This document shows, piece after piece, positions 61,340 through 64,000 of a stretch of 64,000 nt of DNA. Position numbers and translations under genes: made by a program. Source of the stretch: Acheta domesticus (lineage: Eukaryota > Arthropoda > Insecta > Orthoptera > Gryllidae); NCBI GenBank assembly GCA_031308135.1, contig JAHLJT010008756.1, positions 133,936,949-134,000,948 on the forward strand, read 5' to 3'. The number at the start of each line of letters is the position of its first letter. Position 1 is the stretch's first letter. The notes under the pieces were generated by a model that had not been told where the DNA came from, ran no database searches, and saw only the letters and a list, made by a program, of their open reading frames with translations.

Positions 61340-62330
61340 ACTTCTCATACTTACCCAGCTTCTAGCCAAGGCAGCTGCAGCTGAATACGATGAATCTCCT
61401 CGATAGCGTCCTCTGCTGTATCAATATCTCTCTGTATTTATCAATTAACAAAATACCTCTTTCTTAGGGAAAAACTAAATGCTGAAGGAATTGGAAGCAA
61501 AATAACTAAATATCGAAATAACTGGTATCAAGACACAAAGGATGGGGGACTCAAGACTAAATAAATTATCTTTACTTTGTCAACCGCTTGGAAGGAGAGA
61601 CGTGGGCAGACCCAAAAAACGATGGAAGGAAAACTTGTGAAGACGGAACAGCCTCAAGCCTAATCCATGAAGTGCAGAAGAAGACCTCTTTCTTTCTAAA
61701 CTTCTCATACTTACCCCGCTTCTAGCCAAGCCAGCTGCAGCTGAATACGATGAATCTCCTCGATAGCGTCCTCTGTCGTATCAATATCTCTCTATATAAA
61801 TCAATTAACAATATACCTCTTTCTTTCTAAACTTCTCATACTTACCCCGCTTCTAGCCAAGGCAGTTGCAGCTGAATACGATGAATCTCCTCGATAGCGT
61901 CCCCTGTTGTATCAACATCTCTCTCTATAAATCAGTTAACAAAAATCCTCTTTCTTTCAAAACTTCTCATACTTACCCCGCTTCTAGCCAAGGCAGCTGC
62001 AGCTGAATACAATGAATCTCCTCGATAGCGTCCTCTGTCGTATCAATATCTCTCTCTATAAATCAGTTAACAAAAATCCTCTTTCTTTCTAAACTTCTCA
62101 CACTTACCCCGCTTCTAGCCAAGGCAGCTGCAGCTGAATACGATGAATCTCCTCGATAGCGTCCTCTGTCGTATCAATATCTCTCTCTATAAATCAGTTA
62201 ACAAAAATCCTCTTTCTTTCTAAACTTCTCATACTTACCCCGCTCCTAGCCAAGGCAGCTGCAGCTGAACGCGATCAACGTCCTCGATAGCGTCCCCTGT
62301 TGTGCGCGTAGTGCCGATGACGATTTCCGA
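61340..62330 (-). repeat. 131-bp tandem array carrying an exon-like unit
   Basis: Splice-donor-like acttac (minus GTAAGT) occurs at 61349, 61709, 61840, 61971, 62102 and 62233; the last five are exactly 131 bp apart. Each unit reads on the minus strand RDIDTTEDAIEEIHRIQLQL then PWLEAG up to the donor, preceded by a tatag or tacag acceptor about 79 nt upstream. Unit differences are few (T/A, P/A, E/G, R/C) and none adds a stop. The 61354-61714 interval is longer because a foreign ~230-bp piece is inserted. Confidence 0.8.
61455..61685 (+). mobile_element. LINE fragment inserted in the tandem array
   Basis: Plus-strand reading gives KITKYRNNWYQDTKD and, after a frame change, LGRRDVGRPKKRWKENL, a motif typical of the C-terminal end of some non-LTR retrotransposons. 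It interrupts the 131-bp array between its first two plus-side units. Confidence 0.5.
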
Positions 62331-62498
62331 AGCGCGGGCGCGTGCGGTGAAGGGAGGAGGCGGTTGCGTGCCTCGCCCCGATTGCATCTCGCCGCGCCCA
62401 CTTCGGATCGCGCTCCGCCATCGCCCGCGGCCCCGCCCCCTCGAGGGAGAAGCGCTTGCCGAGAGGCATTTGTTCAAGCATTTATGAGGAGGAAACAT
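62239..62498 (-). CDS. Possible first coding exon of an unidentified gene
   Basis: A GC-rich stretch is open from ATG 62498 (MFPPHKCLNKCLSASASPSR...) to the donor GTAAGT at 62238, ending DAIEDVDRVQLQLPWLGAG. The last ~25 residues are the parent or sister of the tandem array units. No family is recognised. Its last codon is split after two bases, which does not fit pickpocket exon 1, so it would belong to another gene or a different transcript. No downstream exon was found. Confidence 0.35.
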
Positions 62499-62514
62499 CG
62501 CCTTCCCCACTTCG

Positions 62515-63075
62515 TTCGTTGATTGACTGATTACTAGTGATTCCGGGCGCGTCAACTGCCAAGGTCATTAGTCCCGTAAGTGAAGTGCATGCTCTTGGAT
62601 CGGGAGATGGCGGTGATCTTGAGTCGCTGGACGGCGAGATCCGGTGCCGACCTATCGTCGGCTAGACGGATTTTTCCCAACCAGGTATCTCCTACCAGCG
62701 AGGCACAGTTTAAGCCGGGGCAAATTCTGAGCTCCCGACCGGTCTCTCGGCATGTGTGGTAGTGTACTGAATGTAACTGTGTGAAAGGGATGAGGATAGG
62801 ACAAGGAATGAAAAGCAAAGTTTGCGAGCGGTCCGTGGCCTGTTGGGTAGGGTATTGCTCCGGGATTCGCCTGGTACTGACTGGAGAACCTACGGGAAAC
62901 TACCGATCAAAACAGGCGGCCGTTAGAATTCTCCTCCAGACAGCGACAGAACTCGATCTAGCGATCTAGCTAGTGTCGAATATCCTGCTACCATCGGGAC
63001 TCGAAACCCAGGACCTCCCGGTCAGAGGTACTTTAGTGACAAAAGTTGGTGCCTTGAGCCACATCTCCCGGCACT
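62515..63075 (-). mobile_element. tRNA-derived SINE, reversed copy
   Basis: It reads from the reversed tail gttgattgactgattactag and gattccgggcgcgtcaactg to the head ggacctcccggtcagaggta and gagccacatctcccggca. It is nearly full length. Confidence 0.75.
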
Positions 63076-63179
63076 TAATTCGTTTCGCGCCTGCGGGCCA
63101 TAAGACGGAAATTCTAATTTTCAATATAATCAGCATCAGGGGGGAAACATGATCATCATTATCATTAAACATCTGTTAT

Positions 63180-64000
63180 GTCTGCTTAACATTTCAAAAA
63201 ACTCCGCGAGCCTCCAGTTCCTTTAAATCGGTCGAGGAATATCAATTTTGGACAAAATCGGCTGAATGATTTAGCATGGCTGAACGGCACATATTTTTTT
63301 CTCTAAATTTTTCCTCGTATGTATAAAAAAAAGTGGTACTAGTATTTTTTCGGGGGGAACACTCTATTTTCGAACATTGCAAAACTACGAATTTGAATAT
63401 GACAATTTTTGTCTTAAATGAAATAGGTTCTAAAAAATCGGATATTTAAGAAGAGTATTTTTTAAGAAGGGTCATACATTCATTTTTTGTAATCTTTGAT
63501 AAGGTGAATATTCTGCTTGAATTTAATAAAAATTATAAAAAAAACATTTTTCTCAGAAACCAGTCCAAATTTTTTTCTTCGTTTTATTTTTCACCTAACT
63601 TAATACTTAAAAGAATGGCGCAGATATAATTTTCGGTGAACTCTGAATTTTCCAAAATTGTAAATGTTAGAAATAATGCGAGAACATATGTGCTGTTGTA
63701 GATTCTCTAGTTTTTCTAAAATTTTGCCTGTGCTAGCGCCCAAACTATTTGTAGGATATTTTCCAAAATTAATATTCTCCGGTCCATCTGCCCCGAGTCC
63801 AATCCCTGCAATATTGAAAATAATACTTGAAATACTGCGGATAACATTGACAACGAGCCTGAGACTTTTTCACTCTTTTCTAAAAAAATGGCTCCAAATT
63901 TATTTCTTTAAATTCTTTGTCAGAATAGAGTAAAATTCACTTACAAAGCTGGCATATGTTGAATTTAACTGCTGATTCCAAATATTTTTTTAAAACTGCG
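63180..64000. repeat. Degenerate AT-rich dispersed repeat
   Basis: Contains aaatcggctgaatgatttag, ctccaaatttatttctttaa and similar phrases shared with 33850-34620, 43000-43400, 45780-46560 and 50690-51370. No gene is visible to the window end. Confidence 0.5.

Noticed and set aside
62239..62498. Joining this candidate exon to pickpocket exon 1 as its 5' exon
   Set aside because: The donor leaves two bases of a codon while exon 58718 needs one; the forced join meets a stop after eight codons.

Overview
The window looks like nuclear DNA of an animal, most likely an insect with a large, repeat-rich genome. Three things point this way. There are two spliced protein genes with GT-AG introns, one of them with a ~15 kb intron. 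One gene belongs to the pickpocket branch of DEG/ENaC channels, which is expanded in arthropods. The rest is dense in MITEs, tRNA-derived SINEs, Helitron-like, hAT, mariner and LINE pieces. The exact taxon cannot be read from the sequence; a hemimetabolous insect such as a stick insect or relative is a guess from repeat style only.

Layout. (1) 1-9750: no gene recognised; inverted-repeat pairs, foldback MITEs, two long SINEs and a possible Penelope-type segment with hammerhead-like cores. (2) 9754-23421, plus strand: one eight-exon gene. Every splice junction keeps frame and the predicted protein is 1,428 aa. It joins an HHCC integrase zinc finger, an integrase-like core that has lost its catalytic acids, one C2H2 finger, three helix-turn-helix-like repeats, a polyQ/H tract, and a C-terminal block resembling the DNA-binding half of a pogo/Tigger-like transposase with no DDE domain. 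It looks like a host protein assembled from two kinds of mobile-element protein, and is the most interesting item here. Its introns hold two hAT-like elements, one with a Helitron nested in it. (3) 24030-32080: repeats only, including an intact Helitron-like copy and a MITE whose empty site is present 0.8 kb away. (4) 32089-58718, minus strand: a nine-exon pickpocket-like sodium channel, 477 aa from the chosen start, with HG motif, TM1, cysteine-rich loop, TM2 and G-x-S filter all present. Two of its splice acceptors lie within 30 bp of foldback MITEs. (5) 58719-64000: SINE pieces and a 131-bp tandem array. Each array unit carries the same open, exon-like segment with a splice donor on the minus strand, next to a GC-rich possible first exon.

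The two genes lie in opposite orientation (3' ends facing each other) and show no functional link. All intron/exon calls come from reading splice sites and checking phase by eye; no alignment or expression data were available.
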